Of a stretch of 64,000 nucleotides of DNA, positions 1 to 11,865 are shown piece after piece. Position 1 is the first letter of the stretch. Every line of letters starts with the position of its first letter. The translations under genes and the position numbers were made by a program. Below the pieces are notes generated by a model. That model worked only from the letters and a program-made list of their open reading frames with translations, was not told where the DNA came from and searched no databases. Source of the stretch: Brassica napus (lineage: Eukaryota > Streptophyta > Magnoliopsida > Brassicales > Brassicaceae); NCBI RefSeq assembly GCF_020379485.1, contig NC_063449.1, positions 32,547,473-32,611,472 on the forward strand, read 5' to 3'.

Positions 1-167
1 AAATCAGTAAACTTGAGACAGGTAGAGAGGAACAACAAGCTCCACAATCAGTGCCGTTTCATCACAAACCGAGAAATTTATTACAGACAGCTAAAAATAA
101 CATCTTTTAGGATCAGTCTCCTATTCTAAACAAAGCAGCAAGCCAAAGTAGGATTCTAAAAGGTCAC

Positions 168-661
168 CTGAACTTGCTGTACAGCCTCGTGCTCATCGGA
201 ATCAGCCAAGATATATGAATCTGAGTATCCTTCAACAGATTGGAGAAAACTGAAACATTCATTAAGAAAAAAAATTCAATAAAACTATCTAACAATTGAT
301 AAAACTCGAGATTCTTGAAAAGATGAAAGAGCGGATGGTACACAAATGGTGTTCTCCGAATCTAGGATTGGCGAGCTCGTATCGAAGCTTCTGAACGTTC
401 TCCGAAGTAGTGCGGATGAAGTAAACAGCTTTCAGATGCGACATTGATTCTTTCGAAACGGAGATTGAATCTACCACCTCCACGAGAAACACTTCAGCTC
501 TGATTGGGAGTACACGATGCTCACATTGCTAACCTACAATTCAAAAAACATTGAAGATTAGTGGTTACTACCGTTTCGGACTCGAGTATGAGAACCTTCA
601 TGCCCGAGATATCTTGAAGCATCCGGTTTATGTAATCACGCACAGAAGTGACCAGCGCCAT
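168..661 (-). pseudogene. VPS45: VPS45 (Sec1/Munc18 family) 5' pseudogene fragment
   Basis: VPS45 is an SM protein that binds SNAREs in trans-Golgi and endosomal vesicle fusion. Only the first three exons are here: 572-661 (begins MALVTSVRDYINRML), 342-533 (reads VSNVSIVYSQSEL, later SISVSKESMSHLKAVYF) and 168-249 (FSNLLKDTQIHI, later DSDEHEAVQQVQ). All three exon/intron borders keep GT/AG. Exon 2 lacks about 10 bases after SQSEL, which shifts the frame. Exon 3 has a 2-base insertion after the DTQIHI codons. No later exon follows towards position 1, so about 110 of roughly 570 codons remain, though the window edge hides anything further. I call it a broken fragment; the functional gene should lie elsewhere. 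Arabidopsis VPS45 lies close to ADH1, which fits the neighbour here. Confidence 0.85.
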
Positions 662-1256
662 CGTTTGATTAGATCTCCGGCAGTGCGAATTCGTTTCAGT
701 CTTTCCGATGATCTTCCATTGATTTAGAAGGAAATGAAGTTTTTGTTTTGCAAAACAGTCCCTGTTCTATAGTGTATTTCCCTTTGATGACCACTTACTT
801 TTTATTTTTCAATTAAACCCAGTTTTCTAGATGACGAGGACAAACGGCGGTTAGCCTTTTATCAAAACGTGGAGACATAACGGCGTTTATCTTTATTGTA
901 ACAACAGCGGTTTAGTTTGAACGCTAGGATTCTAATTTCTAAGCTATACTATCTCAAATGAAGCCTCAAATCGAATGTTTATTTATTTACCATCGTCAAA
1001 ACTTTATGTGAGCCTTCTTTATGCCTCCTTGATTTGTGAAACATGCAAACTTTTTGTTTTGTTTTGCATCTCTCACCTATGGATTGAACTATGAAAGGCT
1101 TGATATGGAGGTGGTGGAGGAGCTATTAAGCTTTTGCTGGAACATAATGGGACAAAGAAGCATTGGCATTAGCTAAGATATTATGCGAGTCATTTAATGG
1201 TAATTTATTCTTTCAAGAGACTGCCAAACACTACCATACAAGTGCGGAGTTCACTA
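662..1256. other. intergenic, no gene recognised
   Basis: This is the former VPS45 upstream region plus unassigned sequence. Around 1160-1256 there is a short open stretch that seems to resume after the MITE at 1257-1525, near 1530-1590. It may be an old coding remnant, but I could not assign it to a family. Confidence 0.4.
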
Positions 1257-1525
1257 GGGCATCTGCATCAGTGAACCCCATGAAAGAGGTTCACAAAGTA
1301 CTTTTTTATTATTTTTTTTTCTGTTTGATTTTTGTTTTAAAAAAAAAATTAATTAATCAGACCAATCGCATGCCGCTACGTGCCGTGGGGCCTGCGCTAC
1401 AGTGATGACCCGGGTTCAGTGCAGTGACCCTGCAGGAGACAGGTTCACCTCTTTTGTTTATTTGAATATATTTTTTTTTCGAAAACTGTGTGAACTCCCC
1501 ATGGAGTTCACTGATGCAGATGCTC
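1257..1525. mobile_element. PIF/Harbinger-like MITE
   Basis: The left end reads GGGCATCTGCATCAGTGAAC. The right end, reverse-complemented, reads GAGCATCTGCATCAGTGAAC. These are near-perfect terminal inverted repeats, and the pairing continues inward through a GTTCACC-type segment. The interior is AT-rich without a credible ORF. Flanking trinucleotides are CTA and TAA, so a TWA-type target duplication is possible but not exact. Length is about 269 bp. Confidence 0.65.
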
Positions 1526-1979
1526 TAACAAGTTCCGTTCCGCTACAGTGGAAGACATTGAATCATATTCAGAGCAAAACTGGCTGAAGCTGAACTTGCT
1601 AACTCCATATACTAGAGGTTTGTTAGTTGCAGCCTTTGATACTTTTCACATCAGTTCTCTCATAGATTTTTTGTCCATATACTTGACAAAAGCTTGCACC
1701 TTGTGCACAGTATTCATCTCCTAGTAGGGTTGTAAAGCCATGATTATCGGGGTCCGTTACTTGGGTCCTTATGGATTTTGGGCCGAAAAATAAATCGAAA
1801 ATGGGTTTAATTTTCCGGGACGGGTCTTAACTAAGGTCGATCTTATGTCGTCCTTCCTTGCCACCTGTCGAGTGAAGATGAAGCGGAGACGTCGGTTTCG
1901 GGGAAACCCGACTTTCGTTTCCCAAATCGAACTCACCGTCTTCCCATTCTCTCTCGACGGCGACGCATGTGGCGATTTC

Positions 1980-2135
1980 ATCGCTCATCTCTCCCGAATC
2001 TCTCCCGAATATCTCCTCTCATCTCTCCTCTCATCTCTCCCGAATATCTCCTCTCATCTCTCCTCTCATCTCTCCTGAATCTCTCCCGAATCTCTCCCGA
2101 ATCTCTCCTCTCATCTCTCCTGAATCCCTCACGAA
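1980..2135. repeat. CT-rich minisatellite
   Basis: Units built from CTCTCCCGAAT, CTCTCCTGAAT and ATCTCTCCTCTC alternate for about 155 bp. All six frames stay fairly open because of composition, so the apparent ORFs here (Ser/Leu/Pro- or Arg/Glu-rich) are not genes. Confidence 0.8.
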
Positions 2136-3149
2136 TCCCGCACGAGTCAAACCCGAGTCTGTCTCCAACCTCATTCTCCGCCGCTTTCAATCAAAAAGGT
2201 ATGTGTTCCTCTGTCGTTGTCTATCTAGTTCCTTCGGATGTTGGGTTCGATGATTCTTTGTTGTGATGATTTGTTCGGTAGATTAGATTCATTTTCTCGA
2301 TGTAGTTGCTCTGAGTCGGGTTTCGTAGATTCGCTTTTGTGATGATATGTTCGGTTGATTAAGTTCAGTTTCTCGATTGTTTCCTCGCATGTTAGTTTCG
2401 TGTGAATCTTTGTTGTGATGAAATGTTAGGTAGATTAAATTATGTTTCTTTATTGAATGATGATGATGATCGTTGATGGTTTCTTTGATATTGTTTCCTT
2501 GTAGTTTATATGGTTTCTGTAACTTGTTAGGAAACTTGATATGTTTAAGATTTGTATTGAAGTAGAGGTGATAGCTTTGTAGTAGTTGTTTTTGGTTTTT
2601 TTTGAAGGAAAGTTGATAGCTTTTAAATGTGTATTGAAGTAACAAAACTTATTGGTTACTCTTCTAGCTTTTGATCACACTGTAAACGTTTTGAAAGAGA
2701 CCTGAGAGCTTCTAAAAAATTAATTGAAGTTAAAAAAAAATTAATATTGATAAGGATTTGAATGTAACTGTTTTGGAACGAGATTGCCATGTTTGTATTT
2801 CGGTTTTGAAGATAGTTTAACAAAATTGTGTTGTCTGGTTGGATTGTAGTTCCATTTGTAGCTTATAGGTTTTGTAGTTGTAGTTTATTACTAGAGGTGA
2901 TAGCTTTCGTACTAAAATTTAATGATCCATTAAACTAGAGCTGATATCTTTGTAGTTGTAGTTGTAATAACTTCTGATTAGACATAGGTAGATAATGGTT
3001 AGTTGGTTTTGGAGTTATTACTTGTTAAATTTCTCCTATTAAATCCCCTAGAAAACACTTGTGGTTTATTATCTCCAAATCGTCCATCCCTTCTCTTTGA
3101 GAACACTAAAACATTCCCATTCGCTATAATCTCTTTTCTTCTTCTTCCT

Positions 3150-3873
3150 ATGGATCCAAGGAATCCATATAGCCAGAATTCTGGTTATATGGAGCTTCTT
3201 AACAACGTTCACAATAATAATGTTCAGGAAAACTTTCCTTATGAAAGTTATCCTTCCACTGTCGACATTGGCGCCTCAGAAATCCCTCCTTTTAGTTCCC
3301 AACAGTCTGAGGCTCCATCCCAACCTGAGGACACACCTGTGGAGCGTATGGTGAGAAAAAAATGGACGCCGCGTGATGACGAGGTTGTGATTAGTGTGTG
3401 GCTTAACACATCAAAGGACGCCGTTATCGGAAATTCTATGAAGTTACAGACCTTCTAGAAACGCGTTGATGAGTACTTTGCAGCAACTCTTCATGAGAAG
3501 ATAGAGAATGTTCATTGTAAGCAGAAGTGGCACAGAATCAAGTGCCGCATTCGCTGCTGCAGAGAGAAAAATAACCAGCGGTCAGAGTGACAATGACGTC
3601 CTAAAGCTGTCTCATGAAATCTTCTACTATGATCAGGGTCAGAAGTTTACCCTCGAGCACGCGTGGTGTGTCCTGCGGCACGAACAAAAGTGGATAAGCC
3701 TTAACACACCTACGCCCACTGGTTCAAAGAGAAAGAGTGGGGAGGTCAGTTCCCAAACTTCAAGCGCAGCTGTGGGTGAGGTCAGTTCCGACTTTTCAAT
3801 GCGTCCAGAAGGTATCAAGGCTGCGAAAGCAAGCAGGAATATTAGAAAAGGAAAGACTATTAATGTAATGTAA
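3150..3873 (+). pseudogene. Myb/NAM-associated ('GST T3-like') transposon ORF, disrupted
   Basis: The product starts MDPRNPYSQNSGYMELL and continues through VERMVRKKWTPRDDEVVIS, a SANT/trihelix-like domain (about residues 60-130). It then matches the C-terminal segment with NDVLKLSHEIF and EHAW. Brassica annotations often name this family glutathione S-transferase T3-like, although it has no GST fold; it is the accessory DNA-binding ORF of Harbinger-type elements. Damage: an in-frame TAG at 3456-3458 where family members have Trp, then a frame change near 3480-3510. The last frame ends at TAA 3871-3873. It is most likely non-functional. The start is chosen on the conserved MDPRNPY opening rather than an upstream ATG. 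Confidence 0.7.
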
Positions 3874-4081
3874 TAAAATGTTTGTAATTTTCTATTAAAT
3901 GAATGAATTTATTTTTCTTATTAGTTATTCAACTTAAAATGGTAATATGTTTAATCTTATATATGTTAAGAGTTATTTTTTAAAAAAATTAACCTAAAGA
4001 CCAACAAAAAGTCCCACCAATAATCATCATTTTTATTAAAAGTCCTTGACCACCTATTAAGTCCTATTGATAATGATGCTC

Positions 4082-4367
4082 TAAGGATTCCACGAGAGCT
4101 GGATCGTTATAAGGACATACAGATGTATGTGAGGTACATTAACGAGGAAGTAATATTTTTAATTGATATTATAAACATCTCACTAGTCACTATAATTAAT
4201 CTGTTATTACAACGGGTAAGGTAATAGATAAGACACAAAACAACCAACTTAAAAACAGAGTATAAAAACAGAGCATAATATATCTGCTATATCTTTTCTA
4301 TTATTGCTGTGAGTGCGCATAAAGGAAACTAAAACACAAAGTAGACATCATTGATATTTAAAAGCAT
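4082..4367. other. intergenic, ADH1 downstream region
   Basis: AT-rich sequence between the Harbinger right end and the ADH1 stop codon. It should contain the ADH1 3' UTR and polyadenylation region (minus strand). No gene is seen. Confidence 0.5.
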
Positions 4368-6253
<1,886 letters not shown>

Positions 6254-6443
6254 TATCAACAACGACAGAACTTGATCTTTAGTTTTGTTTGCTTGATGGT
6301 AAGAGATGAGCAAGGAGAAGTGATTTTTATCGAGCTGGTAATGAAAGAGGATGTCTTTACAGAAAGTGACATCTTGTTATTTTTTTAAGTCGACATGTGT
6401 TAAAGATAGTTTCGACTTCCACCTGGTGTTTCCATTGTTCATC

Positions 6444-6449
6444 CACGTG
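6444..6449 (-). promoter_or_regulatory. G-box (CACGTG) in the ADH1 promoter
   Basis: A palindromic CACGTG core in the context GCACGTGGA on the ADH1 strand, about 190-195 bp upstream of the ATG. Arabidopsis ADH1 has a G-box at a similar promoter distance that binds GBF-type bZIP factors. A weak TATA-like GATAAAAATC lies nearer the gene, around 6328-6337. Confidence 0.55.
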
Positions 6450-6574
6450 CGTTTGTAGAACCAGAAAGCACACCCACCGATTGCTTTGTTTCGGTATGCT
6501 TTACTTTAATTGGTACTAAATATTTCTTTTGGCCTGTGGTGGAACTTTTTTTCCTAATGGATTTTACTTTCGTA

Positions 6575-8019
6575 CTAGGTAATAACCCGCGCAAGGCGCG
6601 GAATGTGATTATTAGTTTCGTTATTTTTAATAAAAAAACATTAAATCTGGTTAGTCTGGATATTGGTTCGGTTTTAAATTTTTTTTTTTTGGTTTTTAAT
6701 CTTCTAAAATATAACTATTATTTTAAATTAATATTTATTTTAGTTTATTCGGTTAAAATGTTGATTTTTTTTTGTTTTTTTCGGTAAAAACCAAAAATTA
6801 GTATTATTTATTTATTTTCATGTTATGAATTTTACATAGTCGTCATGTCGAACTTCATATTATAGTTTCTAAACATATAATAGTTTAAGAAAAAAGAAAA
6901 GAAAATTATTAAGACAAATCATTTCACTACAATTTGGTCGGTAGTGAAAGAAGCATTAAAAAAAAAAAAATTCAACTTTCAAAAAAAATTAGATAGTTCA
7001 GTTGTGGTGAATACTTAGTTACAAGGTGCTCACATCAAGGTGCACATATATGTGTATGTAAAAAAGTATATAAAATAGTTGAGAAATATATAAAGATATT
7101 GTTAATTAATATTAAAGGACATTTTTGTTTAAAATAATAAATGAAAGATAAATTAAAATTAATTTAAAATAAAAAGGACCTTGACATTAGTCATTTTTCA
7201 TATAAAGAAAATAAAATTGTATCCGTAAATAGGGGTGGGCACAGATCAAATATCTGGGTATTTGGAAGCATTTCGTGTCGATTCGATCTTTAGCCACCTA
7301 TATATTCGGTGAGTCGGATATCCAAAATGTTTTAGAATTTTAAAGAATATATGATTTGATCCGTAAACAAAATAAAATTTTAAAAATAATTGAAAATTTT
7401 AATAATAAAAATTTATTACAAAAATAAAACATTATTTAAGTTTTTAAATTCCAGTACCTAATATAATAAATTTAATTCGTAAAAATATTGTAAAACTGAT
7501 ATAAAGTATAATATATATATAACATATATATATATATAATTCTTTACATATATATATATATATATGCATATAACAGATCGAATTAGATATTTGTTCCTAA
7601 AAATATTGGTATTTGTGATTTACTTCTTTTTCGGATATTGTATTTTAGTATTTGATTTGTTTCGAAGAGTTACGGATATCCTGATTTTTTGGTTCAAATC
7701 AAAACGGATAACGAATTCAATCAAAATTTATGAATATTTTGCTCAACTTTATCCGTAAACAATAAAAAATAATATATATTTATATAGTTTGACTTTTGAT
7801 TCGTTATCTATTTTTATTCGAACCGAAAAATCCAGATTTTATTGGAACCATGTATGTGAGTCTTATATTTAGAAAACGCAAAATACATAGTGTGAACACA
7901 TTTATGAATATAGTGTGAACGCGTTAGCATATTTATTATCAAATCATTGTGAATATGCCACATGTCTATTATATTGTGAATGCATTTATTACAATGCTTC
8001 TCTTTTAATATATAAGGGA
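6575..8019 (-). mobile_element. non-autonomous Helitron
   Basis: Read on the minus strand, the 5' end is TCCCTTATATATTAAAAGAG (from 8019). The 3' end is CTAG at 6575-6578, preceded by the GC hairpin CCGCGCCTTGCGCGG. The flanks are A on the 5' side and T on the 3' side, the A|T target expected for Helitrons, with no duplication. Length is 1445 bp. The interior is AT-rich with no Rep/helicase ORF. It lies about 320 bp upstream of the ADH1 start codon. Confidence 0.8.
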
Positions 8020-8282
8020 TTGCAACGATCAAATTAGACCGAAACTAATGTTAAAACCGGTTTAAATAAAAATGTATGATGTTTAAAAAAGTATCATACT
8101 AAACTAAATTGATTAAAATTAGAGCAATTTCTTACATTTTAGAACCTTAACTTTGGTTTTTTTTTGTCTGGTTCATTATGCTATTATAAATTATGAGAAA
8201 TATTACATAGACGATATTATAGCCGGCAATTTTACTTTGACCTTATAAGATTTTTCTTGGATAATTGGAAATCAAAAGACCC

Positions 8283-8325
<43 letters not shown>

Positions 8326-8562
8326 CACGAGAAGAACCCTAATCATTCTGTAGATCTACTTTCTTGTCGATTGGCGGCGCGATCGTTTCAGACTTGCAAG
8401 GTAGGCGATTTCAGTCTCTGGTTTATAATTTCAATCTATAGGTAGATTGTTCTTTGGTTTGATGTGTTTTTTGTTATATATTTTTAGAAAGGATGCCTCT
8501 CAATAGGTAGATTGTTCTCTGGTTTTGACGTTTGTTTTTGGGTAATACAGTTTTTAGAAAGG
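8020..8562 (+). other. 5' region of the NYN gene, with (TA)n and a tandem start-exon duplication
   Basis: A (TA)n tract runs from about 8284 to 8321. From about 8340 the sequence looks like a plant 5' UTR followed by a splice donor (GCAAGGTAGG). At 8439-8570 two tandem copies of a 65-70 bp unit appear, each ending in an acceptor-like TTTTTAG followed by AAAGGATGC. The first copy runs into a stop codon; the second holds the start used for the NYN gene. Confidence 0.55.
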
Positions 8563-8576
8563 ATGCATGCTCTCAA

Positions 8577-9141
8577 TGTTGACATGAAGAGAATAAAGAG
8601 CAAGAGTAAAGACATGAAGAACCTGATTGATCATGGACAGGAGATCATGGACAGGAAATCATGGACAGGAAATCATGGACATGAAATCATGGACAGAAAA
8701 TCATGGACAGAAAATCATGGACATGAAAACTGAAGCAAGGAAAAGTGTGAGACTGATTTAAATATCTTGCCTGAAGTCTTGGACGAATTTAAACAAGTGG
8801 AGGCAACTGGATAGAGTTGTTGGAGTGTGGAAACAAGCCAAAGTCACATGATATGCTAAAGAATGAAGAGAGAAGAGAGTTGTCACTATCTGAAAGTGAT
8901 TTCCTCATATCTGGTCTTCATTAGTTTATTCATCTCCATTTGTTTATTCATTCTCATTGTCTTATTCTCCTTGCTAGATCTATTTATGTAACTATTGTAT
9001 ACACTAAATCAATCTAAGGAAAAATGTTCCTCAAATATTCTTATCTCTCTCTCTTGGATCCCCTCACATATCTCTCTTAGTTCTTCACCAAAATCTCTCA
9101 TATAATTCTCATAAACTCTCATTAATTCTCATAAATTTACA
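8577..9141 (+). repeat. Copia-1 5' LTR
   Basis: 565 bp, TG...CA ends. It contains seven ATCATGGAC units with 14-bp spacing near 8630-8728; the 3' LTR has five, which accounts for the whole 28-bp length difference. Confidence 0.95.
8632..8730 (+). repeat. 14-bp tandem repeat inside the Copia-1 5' LTR
   Basis: Seven copies of ATCATGGACA(G/T)(G/A)AA with small variation. The matching stretch in the 3' LTR is 18299-18369 with five copies. This is a tandem repeat within the LTR, not a CRISPR: there are no unique spacers. Confidence 0.9.
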
Positions 9142-9153
9142 TGGTATCATAGC
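9142..9153 (+). other. Copia-1 primer binding site
   Basis: TGGTATCATAGC directly follows the 5' LTR. It matches the copia primer site complementary to initiator tRNA-Met (TGGTATCAGAGC) except at one position. Confidence 0.85.
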
Positions 9154-10043
9154 TACAAGCTCTTGAAACCTAAATCTCTTCCGCAAATTACTCTGATTTT
9201 ATTTCTCTTTTTCTCTTTAAAATCTCTTATCATTCACACCAGTCTCTCTCCTCTGTTCTTGAACTGTTCTTGAATTTTTCTAGTTTTGTTCTTGTGACTC
9301 TTGATGGATTCAGGAGAAAACTCAAAAATGGTGGTGATTCCAGTTACTCTTAAAGGAGCTAACTATCTACATTGGGCAAGACTTGCTAAGACAACTCTTG
9401 GAGGCAGAGGGCTTTGGGAGATTGTTGAAGAAGGCAGGCCACAAAAGAAGACTATCCTAGGAGAGGATGGCAAAGAGGTTGTTCTTGCTGATGCTAGCGC
9501 CAAGAAAAAATGTCAAGAGGGCCAGTTGGTGTTGTCCCACTACAAGAAAACACGGACAATCCCGACGGAAAAACCGACCGAAAAAAATCGGTCAGTATTT
9601 TCCGACGGAATTCCGACGCAAATTTGTCGGAAATCTATTTCGGAAAATTCGTCGAAACTTCGTCGGAAAATTCTGACAGAATACATTCGTCGGTATTTGG
9701 TCATACGATCCCGACAGAAAACGGACAAACCTCTGACAAAAATATGACCGTTGCAAAAAATTGACACATACCGACAAAATATCGACGCAATACCGACTAT
9801 TTAGGTATTCGGTCAGAATTCTGTCGGTATATTCCGACGGAATACCGACGGATTTAACAGCCGTTGTACTCTCCGACGGAATACCGACGAATTTAACAGC
9901 CGTTGCAAATACCGACGAATTATGTAAGTTTTCGATGTTAATCTAGCCGTTGTCATTCCCGATGAAATACCGACGAATTATGGGTTTGAAACGTTGTATA
10001 TTTTTAAATTAAAAAAAATAAATTAGATTTGTTGATTTAAAAA

Positions 10044-10898
10044 TCGAACGGTTTTGATTGATTGATTATATACGTTTTTGATTGAATGCTTATATATGTC
10101 ATGTTCAATGTTTTAAAACTATGAGAATACAATGGTTAGATTTGTAAAACAAAAAACATACCTGTAAAAAACCGAAACTCTAAATTGATAAAGTCCGTCG
10201 GTATTCCGTCGGTATTTACCGACGCATTTCCGACGAACCCCTAGAGTTTGAGGGTTTTGTCGGAAATGCGTCGGTAATTATTAATCCATCTGTAATTCAA
10301 AAAACAAACCTGTAAAAAACCGACGGAATACCGACGGAAACAATTAGCCATCGGAATTTCTACATATTTCCGACGGATAGGATCCGTCGGTATTTTCTAG
10401 ATATCCAATCGATCGATGCGTTTTTGTACAACTACGGATCGATCGATGCGTTTATACAGAGGCTCCCAAGATTTTGTTCGATCCATCGATTGGGTATCTG
10501 CATCGATCGATTGGATAACCAGATCGATCGATCACTTTGTTACGCGTTGGGCCATCTAGTGATCGATCAATGCGTTTTTGTACAAATATCTATCGATCGA
10601 TGCGTTTATAAAAAGGAATACCGACGGAATACCGACGCATTTCCGACGAAACACTCAAATTCTAAGGGTTCGTCGGGAATGCGTCGGTAAATACCGACGG
10701 AATACCGACGGACATTATCAATTTAGAGTTTCGGTTTTTTACAGGTATGTTTTTTTTTTATATGGATTAAATATCATATACAACATCATACAACAAATCT
10801 AACCATTGTATTCTCATAGTTTTAAAACTTTGAACATGACATATATATATAATCATTCAATCAAAACCGTGTATAATCAATCAATCAAAACCGTTCGA
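10044..10898. repeat. long inverted repeat (foldback) inside the CACTA
   Basis: The left arm 10044-10278 and right arm 10628-10898 are reverse complements along almost their whole length. Shared landmarks run from TCGAACGGTTTTGATTGATT through GAGAATACAATGGTTAGATT and CATACCTGTAAAAAACCG to CCGTCGGTATTCCGTCGG. The right arm has about 35 extra bases, mostly near 10757-10790. The spacer (10279-10627) holds CGATCGATGCG repeats. Confidence 0.85.
10327..10616 (+). repeat. CACTA internal direct repeat, copy A
   Basis: A 290-bp segment from AATACCGACGGAAACA to GCGTTTATAAAAAGG. It recurs as copy B at 13351-13641 near the right end. It contains several GATCGATCGATGCG motifs. Confidence 0.85.
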
Positions 10899-11865
10899 AC
10901 AACATTATACACTTTTAAGTTAGCTTGTGCCAGTTCTGAGAAGTTGTAATACTCAAATTAATTTAGAACATTTTTTGAGAATGTTTTATGATTATATAAC
11001 ATAATATATCGGTTTTAGAAAGGCGTATAACAAATATAAATAATTTCGAAACCCTGTGTAACCTCTAAACCGTAATCCGTCGGTATCTCGTCGGAATATT
11101 CTGACAAATAACCGACCGACTAAACAATACCGACGAAGAACAGACAGATAAGGTCGTCGATATTTAGAAAATTACCCGGGTTGAGCTATACCGCGCAAAA
11201 TTTTAGCAAACCGCCAAAATTAAAACACCGACGGATTTCCGACGGGTAGATAAAATACCGACGGAAAAAAACCCGTCGGTAATCCGTCGGTCTGTTATAT
11301 GGATACATAAGAGAAAATCTCTTCTTTTTCCTCATTTCTTCCCCGTTTTTCTCTCTCTCCGCCCAACCCCTCCTCCTCCCTCGCGATTTCCGGCGATTCC
11401 CTCCTCCTCCCTCGCGATTTCCGGCGAAATCCCCCAAATTCGACCTCCTCTTTCACCCAGTCATGTAAGATTTTCAATTCCTTTAACTTTGTTCATGAGA
11501 TTTCAAAAGTTACAATGTTTGTTTTAGGGTTTATGTGATTTTGAGATTGATTAGGGATTTGGAAGTTAGTTTAGGGCCGGGATTGAAGTTTTGATTTAGG
11601 ATTTGTGTGATTGAAGTTATAGATTTTGGATTTCTGTAATTTGTATAAAGTTTTTTTTTTAATAAAATGTTTTTAATTATATAAAAATCGTTTTTATTTA
11701 TAAAAAATCGTTTTAGTTATAAAAAATATTTTTTTCATTATAAAAATTTGTTATTAAAAAACATCCTCCAGCAGCCCCCACCCCTCCAGCAGCCCGCACC
11801 CCCCCCCCCCTTCGGTAGCTTCCGGCCCTTCTCAAAGTTCAAGAGGAGGAAGATTGCCTACTACG

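Larger units (their letters stand above)
1735..4081 (+). mobile_element. PIF/Harbinger-type element carrying a Myb/NAM-like ORF
   Basis: Diverged terminal inverted repeats face each other: AGCCATGATTATCGGGG on the left and, reverse-complemented, GAGCATCATTATCAATAGG on the right. Both ends are flanked by TAA (1732-1734 and 4082-4084), the target duplication expected for PIF/Harbinger. The body has a CT-rich leader minisatellite and one decayed ORF of the Myb/NAM-associated type. I see no DDE transposase ORF. The ends are diverged, so the element is old. Confidence 0.55.

Noticed and set aside
1845..2266. Overlapping Ser/Leu/Pro-rich and Arg/Glu-rich ORFs
   Set aside because: They come from the CT-rich minisatellite, which is open in several frames; no homology or codon pattern supports a gene.
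6536..6787. 83-codon Phe-rich ORF
   Set aside because: It spans the Helitron 3' junction and poly-T tracts; no protein-like features.
8632..8730. CRISPR-like array of short repeats
   Set aside because: The units are contiguous 14-bp tandem repeats without unique spacers, inside an LTR of a plant element.
9304..9747. 148-codon ORF starting as copia gag
   Set aside because: Only the first 78 codons are gag; the rest reads into CACTA subterminal repeats and is a chimera of the insertion.
9538..9946. Several short ORFs on both strands with repeated NFVGKF/RRNTDG-like words
   Set aside because: They are translations of CCGACGGAAT subterminal repeats, not genes.
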